A stretch of DNA of 64,000 nt from Chloranthus sessilifolius (GCA_021018995.1 CM037586.1:151632060-151696059), one strand, 5' to 3'; counted from the stretch's first letter, positions 24,633-35,079 are shown. Numbers and translations are program-made. Notes: generated by a model from the letters alone, not told the origin.

Positions 24633-26445
24633 TGATGAGTACTGAAAATGAGGATATTTCACCCCTAAATACCTATATTTAGCTGTCCGATGAAGGCTAT
24701 CTGATGAGATTGATTAGATTTGTAGTGTTTCAGGTAAATACAAGCCAAGTATAGAAAACAGTCCAAGAATTCTGAATATAATGTCAAAACACTGCAACTT
24801 CGGGTAATCAAGAACTTAGTGTGACTTGAGGCTAAATTTGGACCTTCATGACGGCCTAATTACGAAATTGTCAAAACATAAACGTTGTAGATCTTTTCGT
24901 CATCTTTCCAACGGCGCAAGAATCGTCTCAATCCGAGTTCGAGATAGAAAGTTATGGTCGAAATACCGAAGCAGTGTCTGAACCAAGAAGAAGTACTGAA
25001 TTTCACGGATTTCTGGGGTCGATGCATCGACCCTACAGGTCGATTAATCGAGCCAGAGTCAGAGTCTGACACGAAACTGACACTGGAAACTTAATTTTTG
25101 GGACTTTTTGGCGGCTCGATGCATCGACCCTCCCTGGTCGATTAATCGACCCGAAAATAGTGGCTTGGGAGACTTCCGCGCGACGGGTCTATTTAAAGCG
25201 ACTCAAACACTTCGGAAAAATATATCTTTTTAGAATTAGAATTACGTAGGAATTAGTTTTAGGAAAGATTTTTAGTTTTTAGTGTTCTTAGTTTTTAGCC
25301 ATTATTTTTCATAGTTAGACATAGAAATAGGAAAATTTTATTATTCTTTTGAGAGCTTTGTTCCCTTTAATTTTTCAGTACTCATTCCTAAATTTTGTTC
25401 AAAGTTTATTCCTGCATTAATTTCGTTTCTGAAGATCATCATACTTGTGGATCAACGTAATTTATTTTGAAGTTTGAGGTAATTTTAATTAATGTTATTT
25501 TCCCGTCTTTATTTATTTATGTCATTTACTTACGATATGTGTGGCTAAATTTATAGGGATGGGGATCTAATGATTCCCATCCAAGGGATGTACTTTTAAT
25601 AATATAAATTTAGGATTAAAATATGAGATTTTAACTTTATGGTTGTTGTACTATCATGAATGGATGAAATCCCCGCCACTAACTGGGATCGCGTGTGCCG
25701 AGCCATGCCCGGGATCTCAAATCTGTGACGGTAATTTTACCCAATCATTGTTATGGTCTTTTTGTTTTCATCGTGTGGATCTAATTACGATTATGTTCTG
25801 GGATCGAGTGTGTCAAGCCATGCCCTGGATCTTGGTTCTGTAATGGTAATTTTATCTTAAATAATCCCTAATCTGAATAAAGTGTGCCGAGTCATGCCCT
25901 TGATTTCAGATTTATAAGTGGTATTCTTATTGGAATTTTCACCCACCTTGGGGATGATTTTTATTTGAACCTGAGATCATGTGTGCCTAGCCGTGCCCTT
26001 GATCCCAGATCTATATATGAAAATCATCTAAGTCCTGATTGCAGGGATACAACGTGGAACCTATTAGGGTGTTGACCATTGATCTTTCATAAAATATGTT
26101 TGTTACCAATGAAATATCTCATAATTTAATCCTTAGATTTATATTATAGGAAGAACGGACCAAAGATGAGAGGATTTAGTATCTTCATCTTTATCATCAT
26201 CTTCACTTTTATTTTTGAATTATCAATTGAATTTTCGTTTGTAGTCATTAATTACCATCTCATCAACCGCTTAAATCATAAAACTGGTAGAATACTGTTA
26301 GATCTTCATAGATTTCTAGAATTGCTTGTCTCTTTTAGATATTTCAAAATTAGTCCTCGTGGGAACGATCTCGTACTCCGCACCCACTATATACAAACCG
26401 ATTCGTGCACTTGCGAGTAAAACATTACATTAAAATATCACATCA
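24633..26445 (+). mobile_element. Solo LTR 2 inside hAT-type copy 2
   Basis: It begins TGATGAGTACTGAAAATG, ends ...AATATCACATCA, and is flanked by a perfect AGTAT duplication (24,628-24,632 and 26,446-26,450). Upstream of a TATA motif (GTCTATTTAAAGCG near 25,190) are two copies each of the palindromes TCGATGCATCGA and TCGATTAATCGA. Four to five diverged tandem segments with GTGTGCCGAGCCATGCCC occupy 25,660-26,010. The start and the final 90 bp are shared with solo LTR 1. Confidence 0.9.
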
Positions 26446-27149
26446 AGTATAATGGTACCCTTTGTCAATTTTTCTTCTATAGTTCTATGCTTGAGTTTGG
26501 GGGTAGTGCTCGGATCAATTGCTATTTTATTTTTTTTAATATTAAATATTTTTTTTTATATATTTTTAATCTCCGAAATTTTCCCGAAATTTTTCCGAAA
26601 TATATCGAAATTAATTCGAAATGTACCGAAAGGACCCCCCACCGAAAAATTACCGAAACGAAATTTGTCACTATGCTTGTGAGTCTATAAATAAGAGGGC
26701 TTGTGTCCATGAATAATCATCCAAGGAATTCTCAGTCATAGTTGACAACTAAGATTGAGAAGTCCAAAAGATCAAAGTAGTGTAGTTTAATTTTCTAATT
26801 TAGAGTATCCAAGGACTCTCGACCTTAATTGACAACTAAGAGGAAGAGGCCGGAAGATCAACCTTAGGATAGATTTTATTTTCAAGCATTGTAAATTTTA
26901 TTTCAATAATTTAATTAAGCAATTTACTTTCTATCTTTTACTTTCAACAATTTATTTTCTAGCACTTTAATTTTCTGCACATAAGTATCTTAAGACTTCT
27001 AGATTTTTATTGATGACTAGAATCTGAAAAGCTGAAGATTAGATTTATTTTCTGTAATTTAATTTTCTGCAATTTAATTTCAGTACTTAGGTTATCGAGA
27101 GAATTCTAGATTTTAATTAACGCTTAAGATCTGGGAAACTTAAAATTTA

Positions 27150-27346
27150 GGCCTTGTTTGATAACATGGAAATGTAATTTCAAAGGTGGAAATGAAATTT
27201 AGTTTCCAATTGTTGTTGTTTGATAGTTATATAAGGAGATGGAAATGAAATTAAGTCGTCCCGCATGGAAATTGAATTTCCATACACTAAATCATTTTAG
27301 GAGGAAACCATTTCAACCTTTCAAGTAATTGAGTTTCCGACTAACA
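27150..27346. mobile_element. PIF/Harbinger-type element, terminal fragment (copy 3)
   Basis: Starting after a TTA at 27,147-27,149, GGCCTTGTTTGATAACATGG and the next 180 bp match the right end of copies 1 and 2 in reverse orientation. Homology stops around GAGTTTCCGACTAACAAA. The other terminus is absent, so the copy is truncated. Confidence 0.75.
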
Positions 27347-27347
27347 A

Positions 27348-28320
27348 ATCCCGTTGGGAGTATTACCTCTTGGGATAGAACAGGCCAGATTTCTAACCAA
27401 GTATTTCCCGATTGGTAAGACTAACCAAATTCGCTAAGCAATTCAAACGTTTCGATTGCCTGAAAAACTGTTTCACGAGAGTTGGGAACGTATGTAAGAT
27501 CTCTTACGGAAATGCCCTCATCATGAAGTGTCGAACTGGTCGATAGCCTAGAGTTTCTATCAAGGGTTAACTGAGGGTAACCAACAAATAGTAGATGTTG
27601 TGAGTAGAGGGGCCTTTATCACCCAGAATGGACGGCAGTCCTGGGATCTTTTTAAAATGGTGGTCGATTATTCCTTGCAGAACAGGCTCTGCATAAGTCT
27701 GATCCCAATGTAATTTGTCACACTCCTCTCGATAGGAGTGGTCTTTACGAAGTCAATCTGACAAAATAAAGACGGAGAATGAAATTAGTGCTAAGGTGGT
27801 AGTCCTAGAACAAAAACTTGCATCTTTGATGACCCCCAGCCCTAGTGCTACGGAGAAGCTTACTGCAGCTTGTGCAATTTGTCAGAGCCTGACCCATGCC
27901 ATAACTGAGTGCTCTGTTGCCCCATTGTATCCGGATGTAGTAGAAAAGGAATAAGTTTGTGCGTTCCAAAGGAGTGATTACGGGAATTCCTATAACCCGC
28001 AGTGGAAAAATCATCCTCGTTTCAACTATGGCTCTACAAGTGGGGTCAACAAGGGCCATCTATTGTGCAGCCACGATACCTTTATAACCAGAATTTTAAC
28101 CAGCCATACTCCCCAACAATGAGGCCGCAATTGTCTACTGAGCAGCCACAGTACAGGGCAGAAGAACTGATGCCACTCTTATTCAGATCCTTAGGGATCT
28201 GCAACAACAGTCTCATCACTATTCTAAAGATCTATCACAGCTTGCTCAATTCTCTCAAGCTTTGCACTCACCTACCTAATCCATCATGAAGTCGAAGGGC
28301 CAAATTGGGGAACTAGCTTC
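27348..28320 (+). pseudogene. Ty3/Gypsy gag remnant (Tat/Athila-like)
   Basis: Across three frames, blocks FLTKYFPIGKTNQIR, LLRKCPHHE, FYQGLTEGNQQIVD, GGAFI-like SRGAFITQNG and ESWELF-like RQSWDLFKM follow the order of the Retrotrans_gag domain. Later YNPQWKNHPRFNYG and KGQIGELAS match the C-terminal gag of Athila/Tat-type elements, normally a capsid protein. Multiple stops make it non-coding. The nearest LTR upstream is at 23,157-27,149. No pol follows. Confidence 0.75.
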
Positions 28321-29095
28321 ATAGATGACATATAGAGAGAGAGAGAGAGAGAGAGAGAGTGGCTAGTTACCATCGCAACCAGTAAGCAACCCAAGGGGAT
28401 AAGTTTTTATGGGGGAGACATCCGCCGCCACTTATCAAGTTTGAGTTCCTCAAAGGCCCTGTCGAGCTACTGACTCATCCGTAGTAGGTCTTGTAAATTA
28501 TGTATTTAGGAAATTTTTAGTGAGAAGTGCATCATTGATCAAGTTTGAAATGTTGACCAATCAGGATAATTGCATTTAACTTGAGTCTAGTCGGATATAA
28601 TCGTGTCGATTGATCAATTATTTTAAATGGTTGTCAATAGTCATACACAATCACCAAGTTGGGATTCAACAATAATTTGGTGAGGTGAAAACTTGGAAAA
28701 ATCCGACAAATTCAGGGAAATATTCAGAGGAAAAGAAAATAAAAAAATATTAAAAGTTACTTCTTTTTTTTTAAGTTCGAGAATTATTTGGGATTTTTTA
28801 AGAGATATCTTAAATTAAAAACTAAACTAAAGATTTTTTTTTAATTACATTTTTATAATTTAGGGTATCTAAAGCTTAGGCTTGGACTAATCCCTAAGGG
28901 ATGCCCTCGCCCAGACTATGCCCCAAGTATTAGTATTTCACGAATTACGCATCTTAATGGACATCTTGTTACGGCAGAGGAGTCGCTACTCGAACTGACG
29001 ACTGCAGAAATCCTTTGGTGGGTTAAAACGCTAAGAATTAGATGTATGAATGGAAACACGGCCTGATTGGAGATTAAATTGAATGGCAAAACTAC
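28321..29095. other. No recognisable gene; GA microsatellite
   Basis: A (GA)n tract lies at 28,333-28,359. The rest is AT-rich with no domain-bearing frame. Confidence 0.4.
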
Positions 29096-29213
29096 CTGTA
29101 AAAACTGAAAACCAGTAATTAAAGCACGAGCATCAATGTTCTTATATCCAATCTTCTGCAAATCGAGCACGCCAATCATTTTCTTATTTCCCACTTCTCT
29201 TTTACGAAAAGCT
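29096..29213 (-). pseudogene. Isolated CRAL-TRIO (Sec14-like) exon
   Basis: A 118-bp exon on the minus strand encodes AFRKREVGNKKMIGVLD, then LQKIGYKNIDARALITGFQ and FLQ. It is bounded by an acceptor (TCATTTGCAG) and a donor (CAG then GTAGTT). The LDLQ...YKNIDARALITGFQFLQ pattern is characteristic of plant CRAL-TRIO/Sec14-like lipid-transfer proteins, where it forms part of the lipid-binding fold. I find neither the preceding exon nor the next one (usually starting with a YYPERLAKC-like block). It is an orphan exon left by rearrangement or capture, with an open frame in the exon itself. Confidence 0.7.
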
Positions 29214-29682
29214 CTGCAAATGACATCCACAAGTATCAAATATTCAAATTATAAGAAACATTAATTCCTAAGGTATAAAACAAAGCCGGAAATAATTTAT
29301 ATCAATTAGTGTTATGTTACTGAAATCCCAGGGGGTGTAGCCAAAATTTTCCTTATGGCATCAAGGGACACGTTCAAATGTCAACCATACAAAATCTTAC
29401 AACCTTTCAGGAGACATATCAATCAATCAAGACCATCCAATAGACTGGCTACCTATTAGAGTGACATAGCCCACTTTTGGATTGATTGCCTATGATTCGA
29501 TGGCGCCTTAAACAGTCTCTAAACAGAACCATTGATTTAATTGTTTGATATCCCTGATTTTAACGATTTTGAACTCCGGCCATTCGAAGGGGTGGCCCAA
29601 AAAAAGTTTTAGACGGTCTGGATTGACTGGTTCTTGAAAACCGTCGTTTCCGATTATGTAATCATAGCAAAGTCGAGCGTAG
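29214..29682. other. No recognisable gene; possible unassigned MITE
   Basis: The stretch around 29,400-29,640 (GACCATCCAATAGACTGGC, AGACGGTCTGGATTGACTGG) looks like a small non-coding repeat, but no inverted ends or duplication could be fixed. Confidence 0.3.
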
Positions 29683-29697
29683 CTTGAGCTTGTTGTT

Positions 29698-30478
29698 TTT
29701 TGGTTTTTTTTTTTTATTTATAGATAACATTGAGGTTAAGGGACCTCATTCTTCCATTAAAAAGATAAGAAACAAGACAAAACTCACAAGACCCTAAGCC
29801 ATGACAGAGAGAGCTTCGGGAATGCCATCACCCCCACCGGGAAGGACTCTCAAACACTAAAGACCTAGGCAAAGGGAGCAAGACAGAGAACAAGAAGTTG
29901 ATATGAGAGGGCCCTAATCACCCCACTCAAGGAGAACAATCCACAACCTCAAGGGGTTAGGTGAGTTGCCTAGGTATCTGCTTTCAAAAGCAAGAGACCT
30001 GAGTTCGAATCCCCTCCCTCCTTGAGGCCACTCTAGGGATTTATATCCTGTGCTGATTCAACGACATGTGCTGAATTTGGGGTACGCATGTATTCCTTGG
30101 ATTAGGTGAGTGCTTTAAAATGCCCGCAATCTTTAATAGAATAGGGTTGAATGAGCTTGAGACTCCGAGCCCATTGAAGAATTTTGATTTGAATTCTTTC
30201 CACTTGCAACGACGGGTTGAATTCTTTTCCATAAAAAATCCTGCGATCCGTTTCTTTCCAGATCATCTAAAAAACAACAAACGGTATGATGTTCCAAATG
30301 CGATTACTTCTCTTAACTTCACTGCTATGAATCCACATGCCCATCAGAGCATCGCAGGAGGATGGCATGGCCCAATAGACATTGAACCATTGGAGGAAAT
30401 TCCAAATGAGGTGGGTCAAGCCACAGTGAATGAAGAGGTGAGCAGCACTCTACTCTTCCGTTTTACACTCCAAAAAAA
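29698..30478 (-). mobile_element. 5'-truncated LINE (L1-type) with zf-RVT domain
   Basis: The minus-strand product has HLFIHCGLTHLIWNFLQWF, then SCDALMGMW, RIWNIIPFVVF, WKETDRRIF, the zf-RVT/C-terminal pattern of plant L1 LINEs. The element ends in poly(A) (poly(T) at 29,702-29,714). It is flanked by CTTGAGCTTGTTGTT (29,683-29,697) and CTTGAGCTAGCTGTT (30,479-30,493), a 13 of 15 match. It is heavily 5'-truncated and cut by a SINE at 29,948-30,117. Stops in the frame show it is dead. Confidence 0.8.
29948..30117 (+). repeat. tRNA-derived SINE (family B, copy 1) inside the LINE
   Basis: GGTTAGGTGAGTTGCC (A-box region) is followed by GAGTTCGAATCCCC (B box) and the body TAGGGATTTATATCCTGTGC and GTGCTGAATTTGGGGT. 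It matches the better preserved copy at 48,477-48,678 in the opposite orientation. The 3' tail is truncated relative to that copy. Confidence 0.8.
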
Positions 30479-30543
30479 CTTGAGCTAGCTGTTACCCACT
30501 ACAAAAAGAGAAAAGTAGGAAAACACACTTCATTTATATTTTA

Positions 30544-30640
30544 GGGAAATTTGCACTTTCGGCCCTATATGTTTGCGTATTTGCAGAAACGGCCCTATAG
30601 TTTCAACCGTTGCATTAATGACCAGCTCCACTCCTAGCCG
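30544..30640 (+). repeat. MULE left terminal inverted repeat
   Basis: It matches the reverse complement of 38,328-38,424 with about eight mismatches in 97 positions. The first 39 bp are identical. Confidence 0.92.
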
Positions 30641-30904
30641 CCTCCGCCTGCTCCACGTTAGCAACGACTTATTTTAAATAATATAAAAAAAAATATTCAC
30701 CGCCCTTTAACATATACTATAAAAGCTACTTTTACTTTCATTAGTTACTGTTACTTTTAAGTTTAACTTTTCTGAAAAAACAAGAGAGCGGCGACTTAGC
30801 GGCGACAAAGCGGTAAAAGGTCACAAAGGTCACATAACAATTCCAGGTAATTTATTTTTTTTACATTTCAACACATTTAGTCATCCCCAATGTTTCCCAC
30901 CTAA

Positions 30905-31010
30905 TCCGATAACTTACCGATAATCTAAATTATCGACCGATAACTTAGATTATCGATCGAAAACTTAGATTATCGACCGATAATTTAGATTATCGGTAAG
31001 TTATCGGTAG
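30905..31010. repeat. 20-bp palindrome-centred array A (MULE, near left end)
   Basis: About five units of a 20-bp repeat, TATCGACCGATAACTTAGAT and variants, start about 360 bp inside the left end and just before the first exon of the Ulp1-like gene. Each unit holds an ATCGRCCGAT palindromic core. Confidence 0.85.
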
Positions 31011-31057
31011 GTTAGGGGATTAGTAGTTTTTTCAAAATCACTTCTTTTATTTATCAA

Positions 31058-31830
31058 TTGCTTTTTATTTATATTGCAGTTCCTACTAAGTTATTGAAAA
31101 TGACCATGACTCTAAAGCCCATCGGAAAATGTTCTGGAGTTGGTGTTAGGAAATTTTACATGCACTGTAACGAAGAGAGAAAGAAAATTTTAGATGATTC
31201 AGTATTCGGTCATCTATTTAGGATGAATGAGAAATTAGGTTTCGTTGGAGACTTGGTTGACGCTATTTTAAGTTTTTGGGTTGAAGAGAATATTTTCAAG
31301 GTCAAGAACACCAATGTACTCCTCGAAATCGATATAGCCTTGATTTTAGGCCTCAACATCTTGTTTGAGTGCGGAAGGTTGCCGTAAAAGAGGAAACAAC
31401 TATTCGATACAAATTCTTTCGGGAAAGCCGTGAAAAGATCTCGATTGAAGAAATTATTAGATCGATTTATCCAACGATGATTTTTGAAGCTGTCATTATT
31501 ATTTTTCAGTATGTTCTTTTTACTTAGGACACATACCGGAAGTAGATACACTGTACTTAGAATTAGTAGATAACATTGAAGAGCTGAACAAGTTACCGTG
31601 GGGCCTGATAGTTTACAATAATTTATTAGATAGTATATCAAAAGCGAGTGGCAGGAGGGAAATGGCGAGAAGGTCAGAAAATGGGCAATACAATATCTAT
31701 GGATGCACTATCGCCTTACAGATTTGGGCGTTTGAGCACTTTCCAGCAGTCGCCACCGCTCCTATTGGGCTTAAAGAACCATTTCCAAGGCTAATGAAAT
31801 GGGAAGGCAAATTCAAATTGTAATCCTAAT
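31058..31830 (+). pseudogene. Ulp1-like transposon protein, N-terminal (DUF1985-like) region
   Basis: The 109-codon first frame (31,058-31,387) contains CSGVGVRKFYMHCNEERKK, FGHLFRMNEKLGFVGDLVD and VLLEIDIALILGLNI. A frame change then leads through VKEETTIRYKFFRES and EEIIRSIYP. A further block reads LYLELVDNIEELNKLPWG, YNNLLDSISKASGR and YGCTIALQIWAFEHFP, ending at a stop near 31,820. This order (FGHLL box, LGL box, PWG...SL..AS, GC..ALQ.WAFE) is the DUF1985 region found in front of Ulp1 domains in plant transposon proteins. Frame changes may be introns or decay. Function of the region is unknown in the family. Confidence 0.7.
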
Positions 31831-31860
31831 TTATATAGAGAAAAATTTCTTAAGTCTAAA

Positions 31861-32460
31861 GTGATTATAGAGCTTGAAGTTGAGAAGCACGAATTACAGT
31901 ATAAATGGGTTCGATACTTTTTGATTCGAAGAGAAATGGAAAATAAGAAGGAAGAGACCGAAGAAAGAGAAGAGCCTTACTCCGAAGAAAATGTAGATGA
32001 ATATGATGATATCCCAAGTCATCCAACACGTCCGGAAGAAAGAGCCGAAGAGCCGATTAGCTGAGATGACGACAATGAGGATGACGAAGATTATAGCGAC
32101 GATAACGATGATTTTGAAGTCGTTGTACGTCAACCAAAGGACAAACCAGAAATTAGGCCCGAGCCAACAAGAGAGCAGCCAGTTAGGCAACCGCACCTAA
32201 CCAAAGAAGTAACGGAGCTAAGAAAAGAATGCAAGACTCTCCGCATGGCTGTAAAAGAAATGAAAAAAGAATTCCGGCGTGCATTTACGCTGCTGAAAGG
32301 GCAAGCACTCACCATTGAACAACTAGGCAGAGATAAGAAGGCCTTACAAGAAAAAAATAAAGCCATATGTAAGGATCTTGATGCGGTCATCTCTCATTTA
32401 AGAAAGGTATCAAACCAAGACCTTTCAAATTTAGAACAAAATCATTTCTTTACAACTTAA
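31861..32460 (+). pseudogene. Ulp1-like transposon protein, acidic and coiled-coil region
   Basis: The reading goes through KKEETEEREEPYSEENVDEY, one in-frame TGA at about 32,062, DDDNEDDEDYSDDNDDF, then a heptad-like stretch LTKEVTELRKECKTLRMAV and QLGRDKKALQEKNKAICKDL up to a stop at 32,458. The acidic block followed by a coiled coil fits the linker of long plant-transposon Ulp1 proteins. The single stop could be the only lesion in this part. Confidence 0.6.
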
Positions 32461-32640
32461 TACATTACCGGACGATATACATTATCGACCGATAATTTAA
32501 ATAGTCGATCGATAATGTACATTACCGGACGATATGTTACATTATCGTTCGATAATTTAAATTATCGACCGATAATGTAGATTATCGATCGACTATTTAA
32601 ATTATCGACCGATTATTTAAATTATCGGTCGATAATGCAG
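32461..32640. repeat. 20-bp array B (MULE, apparent intron)
   Basis: Nine units of about 20 bp, such as ATTATCGACCGATAATTTAA, lie between the coiled-coil frame and the Pro-rich frame. A pyrimidine-rich tract and an AG acceptor (ATTATGCAG near 32,690) follow. The array therefore seems to sit in an intron. Confidence 0.8.
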
Positions 32641-32704
32641 TTTTTTTTATTTTTTATTTTTTGTAATGTATATTTTTTTGCAATTATGCAGGATAATATT
32701 TTAA

Positions 32705-33240
32705 CCCGTGCTCTTTGACACCTTCGTTCCTTCACCCACTTACCCTCAATCAATCCCCTCAACCCACCACTCATCAAATCGCCCCAAAACCCACTGCTCC
32801 TCAACAAAGCCATCAGTCCAGTGCCCCAAAACCAACTGCTCCTCAACCAAGCCATCAGTCAAGTGCCCCAAAACCCTCTGCTCATCCACCTAGACAACAA
32901 TCAACAGCCCCAAAACACGCCGCCCCTCAACTTACAAATAAATCATCGCCATTAAACCCCGCCCCAAAACCTACTACCTCCTCCTACTAAACAACCCTTG
33001 GTTGATGTGGGTGATGATGGTGCTCCTCTTCACCTTTTCTCGTGAGTCACTGGCATCACTAAAAACAATTATAGTGAAACTACCATCTACAAAAAATGAA
33101 GTCGAAGGTTATGACTTGCGTGCTCGTAAGAAGAGAAAGTCTCCGACCACTAAAGCATTAATAAAAAAACGAAGATTGGTTGTAGAGGAGGAGGAGGATG
33201 AGGCAATATCAATGGAGCAAAAGTATATGCTTAGTTTTTG
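32705..33240 (+). pseudogene. Ulp1-like transposon protein, Pro-rich and basic linker
   Basis: A Pro/Gln/Ser-rich frame (32,715-32,990) has three imperfect repeats around HQSSAPKPTAPQPS. After a stop and frame change comes KNEVEGYDLRARKKRKSP and LIKKRRLVVEEEEDEA (33,090-33,220). The two basic clusters look like a bipartite nuclear localisation signal. Stops at 32,988 and 33,239 may mark introns or decay. Confidence 0.5.
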
Positions 33241-33537
33241 AATAGAACGAGGACAATGTGATCGTCAATACTATCGGTGGTGTTGAGATCACGATTGCTT
33301 TTGAAGGTTCTCAAAGGACGCCGTGGCTTGACAATGAAGTCATCGACGCATACTCGAGAGTCCTTGAAGTTATAAACGATTCAATGTTTACGGCCAATGC
33401 CGAAAAAAGCTAGTTCGCTTCTGCGTCTGCCCTGGTAAGGTTTCAAATATTTATTGGAAGCTCGTTTGTTTCTTTTATTTGTCTTTTCAATCACGACTCT
33501 TGATTAACTTCTTCTACTGTTTACGGCCAATCAGACC

Positions 33538-34200
33538 TTGTTTATGGCAGACGAGAAAAAATTTGAAAAATATATCGATAATGAAGGTATTGCTGCGCTC
33601 AGCGACCTCGATAGGTGGCAGGCCTATTGTGACGAATGGAATGTTCGTAACAATTCAAAGCCGATGGAACCACTATTGACAAATAATATCCGCGGAATTC
33701 ACGCGATCGACTGTGGAACGGTACGTTTTTGAATACTAAACTTCACTTTATTTAACGTTAACGACTTTTAAATAAAATTTATTATTTAAAATTTCGCTTC
33801 CGTTTATGTGTAGATTTATCTTCCGATGCATAGCCAAAAACATAGCCATTGGGCGTTGGCTATAATTTCATTAGTTGATCGAGAAATTAAGCTAATTGAT
33901 CCAGCAGACCGAGAGTGCTCAAAAAGGTTTGAAGCGCATAAAGAATGTCTATTGAATCACCTTCCGCGCCTTCTTTACACTATCGGTTTGAAGTCAGCTT
34001 TCGATCAACAGTGGAAGGAATCGGCGTTCAACAGTGTCGTTCTCCCGATCCAAAAGAACGGTTGGGATTGCGGTGTATACATTTTGAAGTATATAGAATA
34101 CTTCTCCCAACAGCGGCCTATTGATTTCGACGATAAACATATGCAACAATTTAGAGCCGAAATCGGACATCGAATGTGCACGTTTGGGAAGAAGAGTTAA
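33538..34200 (+). CDS. Ulp1-type (C48) cysteine protease domain, catalytic exons
   Basis: An exon ending in NNIRGIHAIDCGT before a GTACG donor (33,720) leads to IYLPMHSQKHSHWALAIISL, DREIKLIDPAD and VVLPIQKNGWDCGVYILKYI, with the stop at 34,198-34,200. The His of HWAL, the Asp of LIDP, the Gln of PIQKNG and the Cys of WDCGVY form the C48 catalytic set, all present. Host Ulp1 enzymes process or remove SUMO. In transposon-borne versions the substrate is unknown. The last exon (33,815-34,200) has no lesion, unlike the upstream part of the gene and the neighbouring transposase. Its 3' end points at array C and the transposase 3' end. Confidence 0.85.
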
Positions 34201-34380
34201 TATCTGTAAAAAATTTTAGTGTTTTGTAAAGATATTTTTTGATGAAATTGTAAATTATTTAATTTTATTAATTTTTATTAACTTGTATAATTTTCATTAT
34301 CGTTGTTATCAATTTATTTATCTTATTTGTATCACCTTGCATGATGTATCAATGGAGGCTTCCTCTCTTGAAGCAATTCC

Positions 34381-34760
34381 AATAGGCCGATGACTTATAT
34401 CATCGGCCGATATCCTAAATCATCGTCCGATATCTTAAATTATCGGCCGATGATTCAAATTATCGGCCGATATTTTAAGTAATCGGACGATAGCTTAAAT
34501 CATCGGCCGATGATTTAAATTATCGGCCGATATCTTAAATTATCGTCCGATATTTTAAGTTATCGGACGATATCTTAAATCATCGGCCGGTATTTTACAT
34601 TATCGGCCGATGTTTTAAAACATCGGCCGATATTTTAAAACATCGGCCGATATTTTAAAAAATCGGCCGATATTTTAAAACATCGGACGATATTTTTAAA
34701 CATCGGCCGATAATTTAAATCATCGCCCGATGATTTAAGATATCGGCCGATGATTTAAGA
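34381..34760. repeat. 20-bp palindrome-centred array C (MULE centre, 19 units)
   Basis: Nineteen head-to-tail units of exactly 20 bp (for example CATCGGCCGATATTTTAAAA) span 380 bp with no phase slip. The palindromic core ATCGGCCGAT is followed by an A/T 10-mer. It lies between the 3' ends of the two convergent MULE genes. Confidence 0.95.
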
Positions 34761-35079
34761 TATACCTTTCTGAATTGTGAAGCCTGATATCTTTGGTTTG
34801 GTTTTATGCCAATCACTAGTAAATTAGGGGCGAATTTGGAAACTTCAAATCCTGTTTGAATGAATGAATGATTTATTAAGAAGCACAACAATATATTTTA
34901 GTCACAATTTCAAAAAAATATATTAATTAATTGGTAGATGTTGATCGCTCTTCTATTGAGGTTTAATCTGTTTATATTGAAGGAAAGAAAAAGAGAAAAA
35001 AAAAAAAACTCTTCTATAATGAAATCATTGGAAGCTCGATTGCCACTAGGTCTAATCTAATCTAAATCTGTTTTCAATC

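Larger units (their letters stand above)
23875..26675. mobile_element. Non-autonomous hAT-type element, copy 2, with nested insertions
   Basis: The ends CATAGTGACAAATTTCG and CGAAATTTGTCACTATG are flanked by a perfect 8-bp duplication CTTGTGAG (23,867-23,874 and 26,676-26,683). Removing the solo LTR inside (24,633-26,445) leaves about 980 bp, matching copy 1 (972 bp). Orientation is opposite to copy 1. It contains the same hairpin MITE at the same relative place. Confidence 0.9.
23157..27149 (+). mobile_element. Gypsy LTR (same family as solo LTR 3), interrupted
   Basis: TGATCAGGCACATATTTTACC aligns with the start of solo LTR 3, and the two match piecewise through GTTACTAATAATG, ATGTAATTTG-like spacers, the TATA box TCTATAAATAAGAGGG (26,685-26,700) and the repeated TTGACAACTAAGA leader motifs (26,745, 26,830). 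A hAT-type element (23,875-26,675) sits directly before the TATA box. The LTR loses its 3' end at the PIF-type fragment at 27,150. A Gypsy gag follows at 27,348, so this is probably the 5' LTR of that element. Confidence 0.7.

Noticed and set aside
30120..30488. Plus-strand 122-codon ORF
   Set aside because: The minus strand of the same stretch encodes the LINE zf-RVT region; the plus ORF is its complement.
34381..34760. Regular 20-bp repeats looking like a CRISPR array
   Set aside because: There are no unique spacers: units abut directly, the core is palindromic, and the context is a plant MULE.
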